Origin: Aphodosoma sp045631465
Lineage (GTDB): Bacteria > Bacteroidota > Bacteroidia > Bacteroidales > Paludibacteraceae
Direction: 5' to 3'
DNA: 27,037 nucleotides
Assembly: GCA_045631465.1 (NCBI GenBank)
Contig: JAZQUV010000037.1
Coordinates: forward strand, 1 to 27,037
A program made the position numbers and the translations under genes. The notes beneath the pieces were generated by a model. The model was not told the origin of the DNA and made no database searches. It saw only the letters and a program-made list of their open reading frames with translations. Positions 1 to 7,496 of the stretch are shown piece after piece. Within the stretch, counting starts at the first letter, position 1, and each line of letters starts with the position of its first letter.

Positions 1-911
1 TAGTTGTTCTTCACCACCATCACCATATCGCCCGAGTCAATCTCCTCCTCGGCATAGAGCACTCGCCCACGGATACCCTGGTTGAAGTGGGCCGCACGCT
101 TGTTGCTACGAGTGATAACGATGACCTCATCCTTACCATAGCGAGAGTAACACTCCTCCACCTTTTCCAGAAACTCGCCACCATTAACCGCTTGAAAGTC
201 GGGGTAGCTCATATCGAAGAGTGGCGTTTCGTAGATGCGGTTTTCAATCATCTGACGCACCATCGTGGCGTTGAACAGAATACCACTCTCCTGCTCCTGG
301 CGCACCACCTCATCGAGGGTGTTGTAACTCACAGGGCCATAGAGAGCCATCTTCTGCGGATTGAGCGCAGGTGATAGGTCGTGGCCCACGGGTGGCAACT
401 GCGCCGAGTCGCCCACAAACATTATCCTACACCTCTGGCCCTGACGCACATACTCAAAGAGGTCGTCCAACAGCGAGCCCGAGCCGAAGATGGAGCCCTC
501 CTCGGAGTAGTCGGCAATCATTGAGGCCTCGTCCACAATGAAACAAGCATCCTTCTCACGGTTGAAATTGAGGTCAAACTTACTGTCGAGCGAAGCGGAA
601 GTACGCTCACGATAGATGCGTTTGTGTATGGTGTAGGCGGGAGTGGAGTCGGTGTGGTTGGATAGCACTTTGGCAGCACGTCCGGTGGGTGCAAGCAATA
701 TGGGTTTGATTTTCAACTCTTTGAGCACCTCCACAAAGGCCGCAACAAGTGTTGTTTTGCCCGTACCGGCATAACCATTGAGTATGAAAATGCGCTCAAA
801 ATCCTCGTCCGAAATCCAATCGGATAAAGATTCTATTATTTTTTTTTGCCCAAAAGTTGGAGTAAACGCAAATTTGCCGTAAATTTGGGACGCAATGTGC
901 TCGTTAAGCAT
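1..911 (-). CDS. ATP-dependent RecD-like DNA helicase (C-terminus outside window)
   Basis: Reading the minus strand from the ATG at 909-911 gives at least 303 codons without a stop, running off the left edge. Seen: Walker A motif GYAGTGKTT at residues 46-54, motif LLAPTGRAAK at 72-81, Walker B VDEASM at 126-131, and further on GDSAQLPPVG. These are hallmark motifs of superfamily 1B RecD/Pif1-type helicases. The short N-terminus before Walker A fits the stand-alone RecD-like helicases common in Bacteroidota rather than the RecBCD alpha subunit. Inferred role: ATP-driven DNA unwinding in repair or recombination. A TAAGTTTG at 934-941 (minus) fits the -7 element, but I see no convincing -33 partner. 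The gene is divergent from 957 with only 45 nt between the two starts. The C-terminal helicase domain is not visible. Confidence 0.9.
   Translation of the reverse strand, partial: MLNEHIASQIYGKFAFTPTFGQKKIIESLSDWISDEDFERIFILNGYAGTGKTTLVAAFVEVLKELKIKPILLAPTGRAAKVLSNHTDSTPAYTIHKRIYRERTSASLDSKFDLNFNREKDACFIVDEASMIADYSEEGSIFGSGSLLDDLFEYVRQGQRCRIMFVGDSAQLPPVGHDLSPALNPQKMALYGPVSYNTLDEVVRQEQESGILFNATMVRQMIENRIYETPLFDMSYPDFQAVNGGEFLEKVEECYSRYGKDEVIVITRSNKRAAHFNQGIRGRVLYAEEEIDSGDMVMVVKNN
857..887 (+). promoter_or_regulatory. candidate promoter for the 957-2821 gene run
   Basis: TTG at 857-859, a 20-nt spacer and TAAATTTG at 880-887 match the Bacteroidota TTTG/TAnnTTTG consensus. It would start transcription near 893, about 65 nt before the ATG at 957. 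It lies inside the 5' coding part of the divergent helicase, so the two transcripts would overlap. The -33 half is weak. Confidence 0.4.
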
Positions 912-956
912 AATTGTTATAGTTTTTACGCTACAAACTTAATATTAAAAATAGAA

Positions 957-1604
957 ATGAAAAAGACCATTACTCAAATCGTTCTCGCAATTGTTGTGGT
1001 TGTGTTGGCTTATATGCTCTACGACAGCCTTATGACTCCTGTACGTTTTGACGAAACAAGGATTGCTCGCGAGAAGGCAGTTATCGAGCGTATCAGCGAC
1101 ATTCGTTCGGCACAGCGCGGCTACAAACAGGTGCACGGTAAGTACACCGGCTCGTTCGACACCCTCATCAACTTCGTCCTCACCGCAGAGATGCAGTTTG
1201 AGCGCCAGTTGGTATCGTCGGATGACTCGGTTGGTTTGGCTAAGCTGAAAAAGGCTCGCAAGAAAAACATCGAGAAGTTCACCGTTAGGGCTATCGATAC
1301 TGTGTTTGGTGCCAAGAAACTCACCCCCGCACAGGTAGAGCAGCTCCGCTATGTTCCCTTCTCGGCACAGGCTAATGCTGGCGAGGTTAAGGAGTTCATT
1401 ATGGGCGCAGGCGTTGTTGAGGTAGGTAACGTTAAGATTCCCGTATTCGAGGCCAAAGCACCCTACAAGATGTTCCTTCTCGACTTGAACGAGCAGTTGC
1501 TTATCAACCTCATCGACGAGCAGAAGAACGTGCTCTATAAGTACCCCGGTATCAAAGTGGGCGACCTCAATCAGGCAACCAACGATGCAGGTAACTGGGA
1601 GTAG
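957..1604 (+). CDS. membrane-anchored protein of unknown function (pilin-like layout)
   Basis: Encodes 215 residues from the ATG at 957. An upstream start at 846 is open in frame but lies inside the divergent helicase gene and would place 37 residues before the membrane segment. Seen: a single hydrophobic segment at about residues 5-23 after MKK, then a charged helical stretch with RSAQRGYKQVHGKYTGSF, then a mixed globular part. One N-terminal transmembrane helix continuing into a long helix resembles the layout of pseudopilins, but I see no prepilin peptidase site, so this is analogy only. Its 3' end overlaps the DUF3822 gene by 20 nt, and rsmD follows, suggesting one transcript. I do not recognise a named family. 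Confidence 0.8.
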   Translation: MKKTITQIVLAIVVVVLAYMLYDSLMTPVRFDETRIAREKAVIERISDIRSAQRGYKQVHGKYTGSFDTLINFVLTAEMQFERQLVSSDDSVGLAKLKKARKKNIEKFTVRAIDTVFGAKKLTPAQVEQLRYVPFSAQANAGEVKEFIMGAGVVEVGNVKIPVFEAKAPYKMFLLDLNEQLLINLIDEQKNVLYKYPGIKVGDLNQATNDAGNWE

Positions 1605-2253
1605 GAAACGTAATTCCGACACACAAAAGGGATTGTCCATCTGGCTCAGGCAGGGTGGACAATCTTTTTATGAGCCATTGTCGGAACTCTCGGTAAAGGA
1701 GAGCCAGCAAGTGCGTGTGGTGGTGGAGGGGCCCGATTGTGCCACCTTCCCCAAGGCGCTGGCCGAGAGTGTCGATGTGGAGGGACTCCTTGCAACGACG
1801 GGCGTGAGTGTGTCTGACGGGGAGGAGATTGTTGTGTGTAGCAACGATGGCCCTGTGTGCTATGCGCTGACGGTTGCCAGCGAGGATGTTGAGGCGGTGC
1901 GTAGGTGGACACCCGAAGGCGTGGAACTCACATTTGCCACTCCGCTGATGGCTTCGGTGCGTAGGGCTGTGGTGGGTAGCCGCCACTCCAAGACTCTGGC
2001 GCTCCAATTTGGACGTGAGGAGCTATATGTGGCCCTGAGTGTGGATGGCGCACTTGTCTTTACCGATGTGGTAATGATGGGTGGCGAGGATGAACTGCTA
2101 CGCTTTATGGCGGTACTCAACGAGGACTTCGACTTGCGTAAGGCCGATATTTTCGTGTCGGGCGTGGAGGGCAAGAGCCGCACCAAACTGCTTGGTCGCT
2201 ACTTCCGCCGCTGTAAGTGGGAGAAGGATTGGGCCGATGTATATAATAAATAG
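1585..2253 (+). CDS. DUF3822 family protein
   Basis: 222 residues starting at an ATG inside the last codons of the preceding gene (20-nt overlap, different frame), a typical translational-coupling arrangement. The N-terminal KGLSIWLRQGGQSFYEP fits the conserved LSI...G.SF start of DUF3822. The C-terminal part VSGVEGKSRTKLLGRYFRR with a following CKWE fits the family ending. Known: DUF3822 proteins are restricted to Bacteroidota and usually sit directly upstream of rsmD, as here (31-nt gap). No biochemical function is established that I know of. The consistent neighbour suggests a link to ribosome maturation, but that is inference. Family assignment rests on context plus these end motifs. Confidence 0.75.
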   Translation: MQVTGSRKRNSDTQKGLSIWLRQGGQSFYEPLSELSVKESQQVRVVVEGPDCATFPKALAESVDVEGLLATTGVSVSDGEEIVVCSNDGPVCYALTVASEDVEAVRRWTPEGVELTFATPLMASVRRAVVGSRHSKTLALQFGREELYVALSVDGALVFTDVVMMGGEDELLRFMAVLNEDFDLRKADIFVSGVEGKSRTKLLGRYFRRCKWEKDWADVYNK

Positions 2254-2284
2254 GTATAGAGATAAGATAGAATAGAGAGCGAAG

Positions 2285-2821
2285 ATGCGTATCATCAGTG
2301 GCAAATATCGTGGCAGGACCATTGTGCCTCCACGCAACCTGCGAGCAAGGCCTACAACCGACTTTGCCAAGGAGAATTTGTTTAATGTGCTGGGTAACTT
2401 GGTAGACTTTGAGGATATCGACGTGCTGGATTTGTTTTCGGGCACGGGATCCATTAGCTATGAGTTTTGCTCTCGTGGTGCGAAGAGCGTTACGAGTGTG
2501 GAGGTCAATCCGGTGCATAATGCCTTCATCCGTAAGACGGCTCGTGAGTTGGGCTTTGCGAATTTGTATGCCACGCACGCCAATGTGTTCCTCTATTTGA
2601 AGAGTTGTAGCAAACAATTTGACCTGATATTCTCGGATGCGCCCTACGATTTAGAGGGTAGCGAGGAGGTTATCGACCTTGTGTTTGGCCGAGAACTGCT
2701 GAGGGAGGATGGTTTTTTGGTTTTTGAGCACTCGAAAGACAAAAATTTTTCAGAACACCCTAATTTCTGGCAATCAAGGAGTTACGGTAGTGTGCAGTTT
2801 ACCTTCTTCAAAAAAGTGTAA
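2285..2821 (+). CDS. rsmD: RsmD-family 16S rRNA (guanine966-N2)-methyltransferase
   Basis: 178 residues, the usual length for RsmD. Seen: the N-terminal signature MRIISGKYRGR and R-x-T-T-D-F-AKE-LFN at residues 19-34, SAM-binding motif I LDLFSGTGS at 48-56, acidic SVEVN after the second strand, and motif IV as SDAPYD at 117-122. The family catalyses SAM-dependent N2 methylation of a guanine in helix 31 of 16S rRNA. The usual motif IV (N/D)PPY is here DAPY, with Ala in the first Pro position; the catalytic Asp and Tyr are kept, so activity is likely retained. Last gene of the run starting at 957. The tRNA-Asp promoter begins 28 nt downstream, and I see no clear terminator between. Confidence 0.92.
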   Translation: MRIISGKYRGRTIVPPRNLRARPTTDFAKENLFNVLGNLVDFEDIDVLDLFSGTGSISYEFCSRGAKSVTSVEVNPVHNAFIRKTARELGFANLYATHANVFLYLKSCSKQFDLIFSDAPYDLEGSEEVIDLVFGRELLREDGFLVFEHSKDKNFSEHPNFWQSRSYGSVQFTFFKKV

Positions 2822-2848
2822 AAAAAACGAAAAAAAGTTGTCGAATAG

Positions 2849-2879
2849 TTTGCAGATATAAAAATTTGTACTACTTTTG
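2849..2879 (+). promoter_or_regulatory. tRNA-Asp promoter
   Basis: TTTG at 2849-2852, a 19-nt spacer and TACTTTTG at 2872-2879 form a near-perfect Bacteroidota -33/-7 promoter. It would start transcription around 2885, about 13 nt before the mature tRNA 5' end at 2898. Confidence 0.8.
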
Positions 2880-2897
2880 TACCGCTTTAAGCAACAC

Positions 2898-2971
2898 GGT
2901 GTGGTAGTTCAGCTGGTTAGAATACCTGCCTGTCACGCAGGGGGTCGCGGGTTCGAGTCCCGTCCATACCG
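2898..2971 (+). tRNA. tRNA-Asp (anticodon GTC)
   Basis: Cloverleaf folds by hand. The acceptor stem GGTGTGG pairs with CCATACC (one G-U), discriminator G at 2971. The anticodon arm is CCTGC-CTGTCAC-GCAGG with anticodon GTC (2932-2934). The T arm has GGTTCGAGTCC. The CCA end is not encoded, as is usual in Bacteroidota. It has its own promoter and a terminator 4 nt downstream, so it is a single-gene unit. Confidence 0.97.
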
Positions 2972-2974
2972 CAA

Positions 2975-3008
2975 AAGAGTTCAACTTTTCAGTTGGACTC
3001 TTTTTTTT
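2975..3008 (+). terminator. intrinsic terminator after tRNA-Asp
   Basis: 11-bp stem (2975-2985 with 2992-3002, one G-U pair) around a 6-nt loop, running into eight T residues at 3001-3008. Confidence 0.9.
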
Positions 3009-3096
3009 GTGTCTTAATCTTGTCTATTTGTTTGGGTGGGACGTGAAGGGATAGGGTAAAGTCGACAGTGTTTAAAAGAGTAAATTGTGTGTAATT

Positions 3097-4098
3097 ATGA
3101 AAATTTCGGCATCAATATATGCATACAAGGATTCAAAATCTATTTTGGATATTGTTAAGTCGCTTGATCAATTGTATATAGATAGTTTTCATATTGATTG
3201 TAAAGATGATATTTCGGTTTTTGATGATATCGCTAAAATACGCGAAATCTCAAATACTCCAATAGATTTGCATATTATTACATCAAATCCAGATAAATAT
3301 TTTGAAAAGATTAGACAATTCAAAATTGAATATGTACAGTTTCAATATGAGAGTTTGAGCGTAAAACATATTGATTTGCCTCGTATCGACGGTACAAAAT
3401 GGGGGTTGGCATTGCAGAGTGATACATCTATCGATGTGTTTGATTCTTTTCTTGATTTTGATTTTATAATGTTTATGACAACAGTGCCTGGGGTGTCGGG
3501 AGGTGAGTTTGATAAGTCTTGTTTCCGAAAAATACGTAATTTTAGAGGTAAATATCAAAATAAGCAGATATTTGTTGATGGGGGAGTCAATGCTGAGGTG
3601 GCTTTTATATTGCGTAATATGGGCGTGTCTAGTGTTGTGTGTGGTTCTTTTTTGGCAAATAATGTTGAAGCAAAGGCTTTGCTAGATTTGCGTGTAAATA
3701 ATATCAAATCATCTTATCAAATAAAGGATTTTATGATTGACGATATTCCTTTGTTGGATGAAGACACCTCTTCGGTTATTGATGTGTTGCGTTTTATTGA
3801 AGATTATAGATTAGGATTTGTTGTTTTCAAAAATACTTTGGGCAAGTTTGTTGGAATTGCTTCTAATGCTGATGTTCGTCGAGCTTTTTTGAAATATCCT
3901 GACGATTTTACAAAAGTGACAGTTGCTGATTTAATCAATAAATCTCCTTTTGTGTTGAATGAAAATTTAACTATTTATGAAATGTTGAATTTGATTGAGC
4001 AGCAGAATTTTGTGGTTAATTTCTTCCCTGTTATCGATGATGAGCGTAAACCCGTTGGTGCGGTTACATTTTTTAATTTAATACGAAGTGAAATTTAA
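3097..4098 (+). CDS. ribulose-phosphate 3-epimerase-fold protein fused to a CBS-domain pair
   Basis: 333 residues from the ATG at 3097; a TTG 12 nt upstream is also in frame but less likely. Residues 1-205 form an epimerase-type TIM barrel: FHIDCKDD (His32, Asp34), IDLHIITSNP (His59) and FVDGGVN (Asp161) match the metal ligands and acid/base residues of ribulose-phosphate 3-epimerase, and MTTVPGVSGGEF matches its NPGFGGQ loop. Residues 206-333 look like two CBS motifs (VADLINKSPFVLNENLTIYE; FFPVIDDERKPVGAV), as found in the tail of KpsF-type sugar-phosphate isomerases, where they bind adenine nucleotides. All predicted metal ligands are kept, so catalysis is plausible, but the barrel is divergent and the substrate is unknown. 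The DAHP synthase gene begins 13 nt later, so the two are probably co-transcribed. Confidence 0.8.
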   Translation: MKISASIYAYKDSKSILDIVKSLDQLYIDSFHIDCKDDISVFDDIAKIREISNTPIDLHIITSNPDKYFEKIRQFKIEYVQFQYESLSVKHIDLPRIDGTKWGLALQSDTSIDVFDSFLDFDFIMFMTTVPGVSGGEFDKSCFRKIRNFRGKYQNKQIFVDGGVNAEVAFILRNMGVSSVVCGSFLANNVEAKALLDLRVNNIKSSYQIKDFMIDDIPLLDEDTSSVIDVLRFIEDYRLGFVVFKNTLGKFVGIASNADVRRAFLKYPDDFTKVTVADLINKSPFVLNENLTIYEMLNLIEQQNFVVNFFPVIDDERKPVGAVTFFNLIRSEI

Positions 4099-4111
4099 TT
4101 AGTTTGTTATT

Positions 4112-5110
4112 ATGATATTGCATTTAGATAAAAAAATAGGTGCGTCAACTGCCAATCAATTGGCGGTACAAGCAAAGGCATTTTTGTTGGACAAAAATGA
4201 TTATTATGTAATGGTGCTACCTTGTGGTGTCAAAGAAATTCCTGCGTATTTAAGCTCTTATGTGTTAGATTCGTGGGTAATGCCAACGGATATGCAATTG
4301 TCTAGTAGCGATTATAGATCATCGAAGCATAAAATTGAAATTGCCGATACTTATATCGGAGGCGATGAGAAGAATACTTTAATGATTGCTGGTCCGTGTT
4401 CGATTGAGAGCGAGGAGCAAATTGAGCAATCGTGCCAAATGTTGGTTGATTTGGGAATTAAAGTATTAAGAGCTGGGTGTTTCAAACCGCGTACTTCGCC
4501 ATATACGTTTAGAGGGTTAGGTCTTGATGGCTTGAAGTTGTTGGCTAAAATGCGTGATAAGTATGGATTGAAAATAGCAACAGAGGTTCGCGATGCTACG
4601 CATGTCGATCATGTGATTGAATATGCTGATATAGTTCAGATTGGCGCTAAGAGTATGTATGACCATGGTCTTTTGTCGGCATGTGGTCAGTCGGATAAAG
4701 TTGTTATCTTGAAACGCAATTATGGGGCAACTTTGCAAGAGTTTGTTCATTGTGCTGATTTCATGATGTCGCTCGGAAATGAGAAAATTATTCTTTGTGA
4801 GCGAGGAATACGTACATTTGAAACAAAAACAAGATTCTCTTTGGATTTGTGTGGTGTAGCGTGGTTGAAACAATACACTAATTTGCCTGTAATTCTAGAC
4901 CCAAGTCACGCTATGGGCTACGATTATGGAGTTCCTAATCTTGCTAGAGCTTGTATGGCAATGGGTGTAGATGGATTGTTGATCGAGACTCATCCTAATC
5001 CTAAAGTGGCTTTGAGTGATGCATCGCAACAATTGAATCATCAACAATTCCGCGAAATGTTTGAATCTTTGAAACCAATTGCTTCTGCTGTTGGTCGACA
5101 AATAGTTTAA
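4112..5110 (+). CDS. type I-beta 3-deoxy-7-phosphoheptulonate (DAHP) synthase
   Basis: 332 residues. The enzyme condenses phosphoenolpyruvate with erythrose 4-phosphate, the first step of the shikimate pathway. Seen: AGPCSIES at 93-100 with metal-binding Cys96, KPRTSPYTFRGLG at 125-137, IGAKSMY, ILKRN, ILCERGIRTFE, VILDPSHAMG and ETHPNP. KPRTSPY distinguishes it from the related KDO-8-phosphate synthases, which have ANRTS. Residues 1 to about 75 form an N-terminal extension like the ferredoxin-like regulatory domain of Thermotoga-type DAHP synthase, so feedback inhibition by an aromatic amino acid is plausible. No other shikimate gene is in the window; instead it is paired with the epimerase-CBS fusion. 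A terminator follows 37 nt after the stop. Confidence 0.92.
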   Translation: MILHLDKKIGASTANQLAVQAKAFLLDKNDYYVMVLPCGVKEIPAYLSSYVLDSWVMPTDMQLSSSDYRSSKHKIEIADTYIGGDEKNTLMIAGPCSIESEEQIEQSCQMLVDLGIKVLRAGCFKPRTSPYTFRGLGLDGLKLLAKMRDKYGLKIATEVRDATHVDHVIEYADIVQIGAKSMYDHGLLSACGQSDKVVILKRNYGATLQEFVHCADFMMSLGNEKIILCERGIRTFETKTRFSLDLCGVAWLKQYTNLPVILDPSHAMGYDYGVPNLARACMAMGVDGLLIETHPNPKVALSDASQQLNHQQFREMFESLKPIASAVGRQIV

Positions 5111-5147
5111 TTTGAAAACTTGATGTATTATGATTTTGTAATCATAT

Positions 5148-5188
5148 AAAAAAAGAAGGAGGTTGTGGTCAACTTCCTTCTTTTTTTT
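5148..5188. terminator. bidirectional intrinsic terminator
   Basis: Long stem (about 17 bp, one G-U) with a 4-nt loop at 5166-5169, A-rich on the left and eight T on the right (5181-5188). It ends the DAHP synthase unit on the plus strand and, 10 nt after the stop, the clostripain-family gene on the minus strand. Confidence 0.92.
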
Positions 5189-5197
5189 GTGTGAATT

Positions 5198-6289
5198 TTA
5201 GTGGGTGGCTTTGTGCCATGCGGTTTCGTGGTAGGATGCACATTTGGGATTTGTGCTTGGCGCTGAGGTGGAAACGCCAGAAAAGTTGTTTATTGTTATT
5301 TCGCCATAATTATAGCCATATACAGTTTTTGTGTGGGCTTTGTGGATGACGCATTTGTCGAGTTGTGTGAAGAATTCGGTTTTTAGTTTTTCGTCGGAAC
5401 AAGAGGTGTTGATATAGTCGCCAAGGTCGTAGAAGATGTGTGGATTGTAGGCATCGTAAAATTGGATATTTTGGTTTGTGTAGTTGATGTTTAGACGTTT
5501 GGTGATGTTGGCGAGTGAGTCTAATTCTGATGATTTAATAATGGCAATTGCGCCATAAGGTGTAGATGGGTTGTTGGCGTAGTAGCTGTAGTATTCAGAG
5601 CAGATGGCTTCGTAGTTGGGTGTGTTGATTAGGTCGTTGGCAATGTCGGAGTAGGGCATGCCTGCAGCCATGATTTCGGAAGGCGATGCAATTAGGTGGT
5701 GGCAGACATTTCGTAGTTCGTATGCAACCTCGATAGAAGACATATAGCAGTCGTCGAAAAGAATGTATTCGGCTGTAATGTTGGTTTGTTGTAATGCCTG
5801 GCGTAGAGTGGATATGTCTATGCGAGATTCGATTTTTGTCCCTCCAAAAGAGCGTTTCATGTCGGAGGCTGGAATCCAAGCGTCGCCATGGCAACCAATG
5901 ATTAAGGCAAATTTTGTTTGGTCGTTTTTGGCGAGAGTGAGTATTTGTGAGAGGCCTTCAATTGACGTGTATTTGTAGTTGTAATTGGAGAAGCGAGCAA
6001 TAGTGTCGTGTGTTATAGATCCTTTGTTGTTTTTAATTTGATAGAAAACTGCATCGGATTCGGATTTTGAGATGAATACAAAGATGTTGTTGTTTTGTAG
6101 GTCTTTTTTGTTTAGTGCATTTTCGAAGCAATAGATATTATTTTCGAAGTAGTGGGTGAGATTGGTTGACCAAGGAAAGAAGAATAAAACCGTGTGCTCG
6201 GGTTTTGCCTTGATATTGCGTTCGCAAGCGGTTAGGGTAAATAGGAATAGGATGATGAGAGAAAGGAGTGTGATATGTTGTTTTGGCAT
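5198..6289 (-). CDS. clostripain-family (C11) cysteine peptidase, lipoprotein
   Basis: 363 residues from the ATG at 6287-6289. A start at 6358 is also open but lies upstream of the predicted promoter. A hydrophobic signal sequence ends in lipobox TLTAC, with Cys22 as the lipidation site, so it is an exported lipoprotein. The catalytic pair of family C11 is visible: GCHGDAW (His134) and LFDDCYMSSIE (Cys181) followed by the typical AYEL. Later SPSEIMAAGMPYS also matches the family. C11 enzymes cleave after basic residues and are usually made as autocleaving zymogens; whether this one is active or surface-exposed is not shown. It is a single-gene unit with its own promoter (6317-6348) and the shared terminator at 5148-5188. 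No inhibitor or substrate gene is adjacent. Confidence 0.88.
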   Translation of the reverse strand: MPKQHITLLSLIILFLFTLTACERNIKAKPEHTVLFFFPWSTNLTHYFENNIYCFENALNKKDLQNNNIFVFISKSESDAVFYQIKNNKGSITHDTIARFSNYNYKYTSIEGLSQILTLAKNDQTKFALIIGCHGDAWIPASDMKRSFGGTKIESRIDISTLRQALQQTNITAEYILFDDCYMSSIEVAYELRNVCHHLIASPSEIMAAGMPYSDIANDLINTPNYEAICSEYYSYYANNPSTPYGAIAIIKSSELDSLANITKRLNINYTNQNIQFYDAYNPHIFYDLGDYINTSCSDEKLKTEFFTQLDKCVIHKAHTKTVYGYNYGEITINNFSGVSTSAPSTNPKCASYHETAWHKATH

Positions 6290-6316
6290 ATGAAAAGTGT
6301 GTTTGGTTTGATGGTG

Positions 6317-6348
6317 CAAAGGTATTAAAAAAAAATAAGATATACAAA
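6317..6348 (-). promoter_or_regulatory. promoter of the clostripain-family gene
   Basis: On the minus strand TTTG (6345-6348), a 20-nt spacer and TACCTTTG (6317-6324) match the Bacteroidota consensus. The start would be near 6311, giving a 5' leader of about 20 nt before the ATG at 6289. Confidence 0.8.
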
Positions 6349-6534
6349 TTGTGTGCATAAAGTTGTTTTTTTTTGGGGGGGTATGGGTGTTGTTGGCTTT
6401 ATCTTTCGTATATCTTTCGTATGTGTTTTGTAGAGGATAGGGTGAAGGTATGGTTATCCTATGAAGAGGGTTGCTGTTTGTTAGGGGTTGGAGATTTGTA
6501 ATTTTTGTTTTTTTTAGTGTTTTTTTGTAAAAGT

Positions 6535-6566
6535 GTTGTAGGATAAAAAAACTTTTATTATCTTTG
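6535..6566 (+). promoter_or_regulatory. promoter of the nfnAB operon
   Basis: GTTG at 6535-6538, 20-nt spacer and TATCTTTG at 6559-6566. The predicted start near 6572 leaves a leader of about 105 nt before nfnA, in which I see no strong hairpin. Confidence 0.7.
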
Positions 6567-6676
6567 CAAGTTGAAGGATAGTATCTAAGATGTGTGTGTC
6601 GGATGGTGTTGATGTGGTTACTATTTATCTAATATTATGGGAAATATATATTAAATCGATATAATAAGATATTGAA

Positions 6677-7495
6677 ATGAACAAAATTGTAAAAAAAGAA
6701 CATTTCTCGGCGAATGTTGTGATGTTGGAGATTGAGGCTCCACTTATTGCAAAATCGCGTAAAGCAGGTCACTTTGTGATTGTTCGCGTAGATGAAGATG
6801 GCGAACGTATGCCTTTGACTATTGCAGATTCGGACGTTGCTCGTGGTACGATTACACTTGTTGTGCAAAAAATGGGTGTTTCGTCGACTAAGTTGTGTAA
6901 CCTAAATGTGGGTGATGAGGTGCTTGACCTTGTTGGTCCTCTTGGTAAGGCAACGCATATTGAAAAATTCGGTACAGTGGTATGTGCTGGTGGTGGTGTA
7001 GGTGTTGCGCCTATGTTGCCTATTATTAAAGCAATGAAAGAAGCTGGTAATAAGGTAATTTCGGTGCTTGCTGGTCGTACTAAAGATCTTATTATTCTCG
7101 AAGAACAAGTGCGTGAATATAGCGATGAGGTGGTGATTATGACAGACGATGGTTCGTATGGAAATAAGGGTCTTATTACACAAGGGGTTGAAGAGGTGAT
7201 CAATCGCGAGAAAGTGGATTTGTGTGTGACTATTGGTCCTGCAGTGATGATGAAATTTGTGACACTTTTGACTAAAAAATATGAAATCCCAACTGTTGCG
7301 TCGTTGAACACTATTATGGTGGATGGTACTGGTATGTGCGGTGCTTGTCGTGTGACTGTGGGTGGTCAAACTAAATTTGTTTGTGTCGATGGTCCTGAAT
7401 TTGATGCTCATCAAGTGGATTTTGATGAGATGATGATGCGTTTGTCGGCTTATAAATCAGAAGAAGTAGAATCATTTGAAAATTTCAAAAAATAA
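6677..7495 (+). CDS. nfnA: NADH-dependent ferredoxin:NADP+ oxidoreductase, small subunit
   Basis: 272 residues. Belongs to the dihydroorotate-dehydrogenase-electron-transfer/sulfide-dehydrogenase family. Seen: FAD-binding RMPLTIAD at 44-51, GPLGKA at 87-92, nucleotide-binding CAGGGVGVAPMLP at 103-115, and a C-terminal iron-sulfur site DGTGMCGACR...FVC with Cys221, Cys224 and Cys236. Family structures describe a [2Fe-2S] cluster held by three Cys and an Asp; Asp216 is a candidate for the fourth ligand. With NfnB it forms a cytoplasmic flavin-based bifurcating complex linking NADH and ferredoxin oxidation to NADP+ reduction in anaerobes. It is the first gene of the operon, and nfnB starts 1 nt after its stop. 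Confidence 0.9.
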   Translation: MNKIVKKEHFSANVVMLEIEAPLIAKSRKAGHFVIVRVDEDGERMPLTIADSDVARGTITLVVQKMGVSSTKLCNLNVGDEVLDLVGPLGKATHIEKFGTVVCAGGGVGVAPMLPIIKAMKEAGNKVISVLAGRTKDLIILEEQVREYSDEVVIMTDDGSYGNKGLITQGVEEVINREKVDLCVTIGPAVMMKFVTLLTKKYEIPTVASLNTIMVDGTGMCGACRVTVGGQTKFVCVDGPEFDAHQVDFDEMMMRLSAYKSEEVESFENFKK

Positions 7496-7496
7496 T

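Larger units (their letters stand above)
6290..6676. other. 387-nt intergenic region between divergent genes
   Basis: Holds the minus-strand promoter of the clostripain gene and the plus-strand promoter of nfnA (listed separately), a T/G-rich tract around 6362-6380, and a perfect tandem duplication of the 11-mer TATCTTTCGTA at 6400-6421. No credible coding sequence or structured RNA was seen in it. Confidence 0.7.

Noticed and set aside
945..1640. 231-codon open frame on the minus strand opposite the 957 gene
   Set aside because: Antisense shadow; the plus-strand frame has a clear membrane segment, good start and overlap coupling to DUF3822.
4112..5110. KDO-8-phosphate synthase
   Set aside because: Has KPRTSPY and an N-terminal regulatory extension typical of DAHP synthase, and lacks the ANRTS motif.
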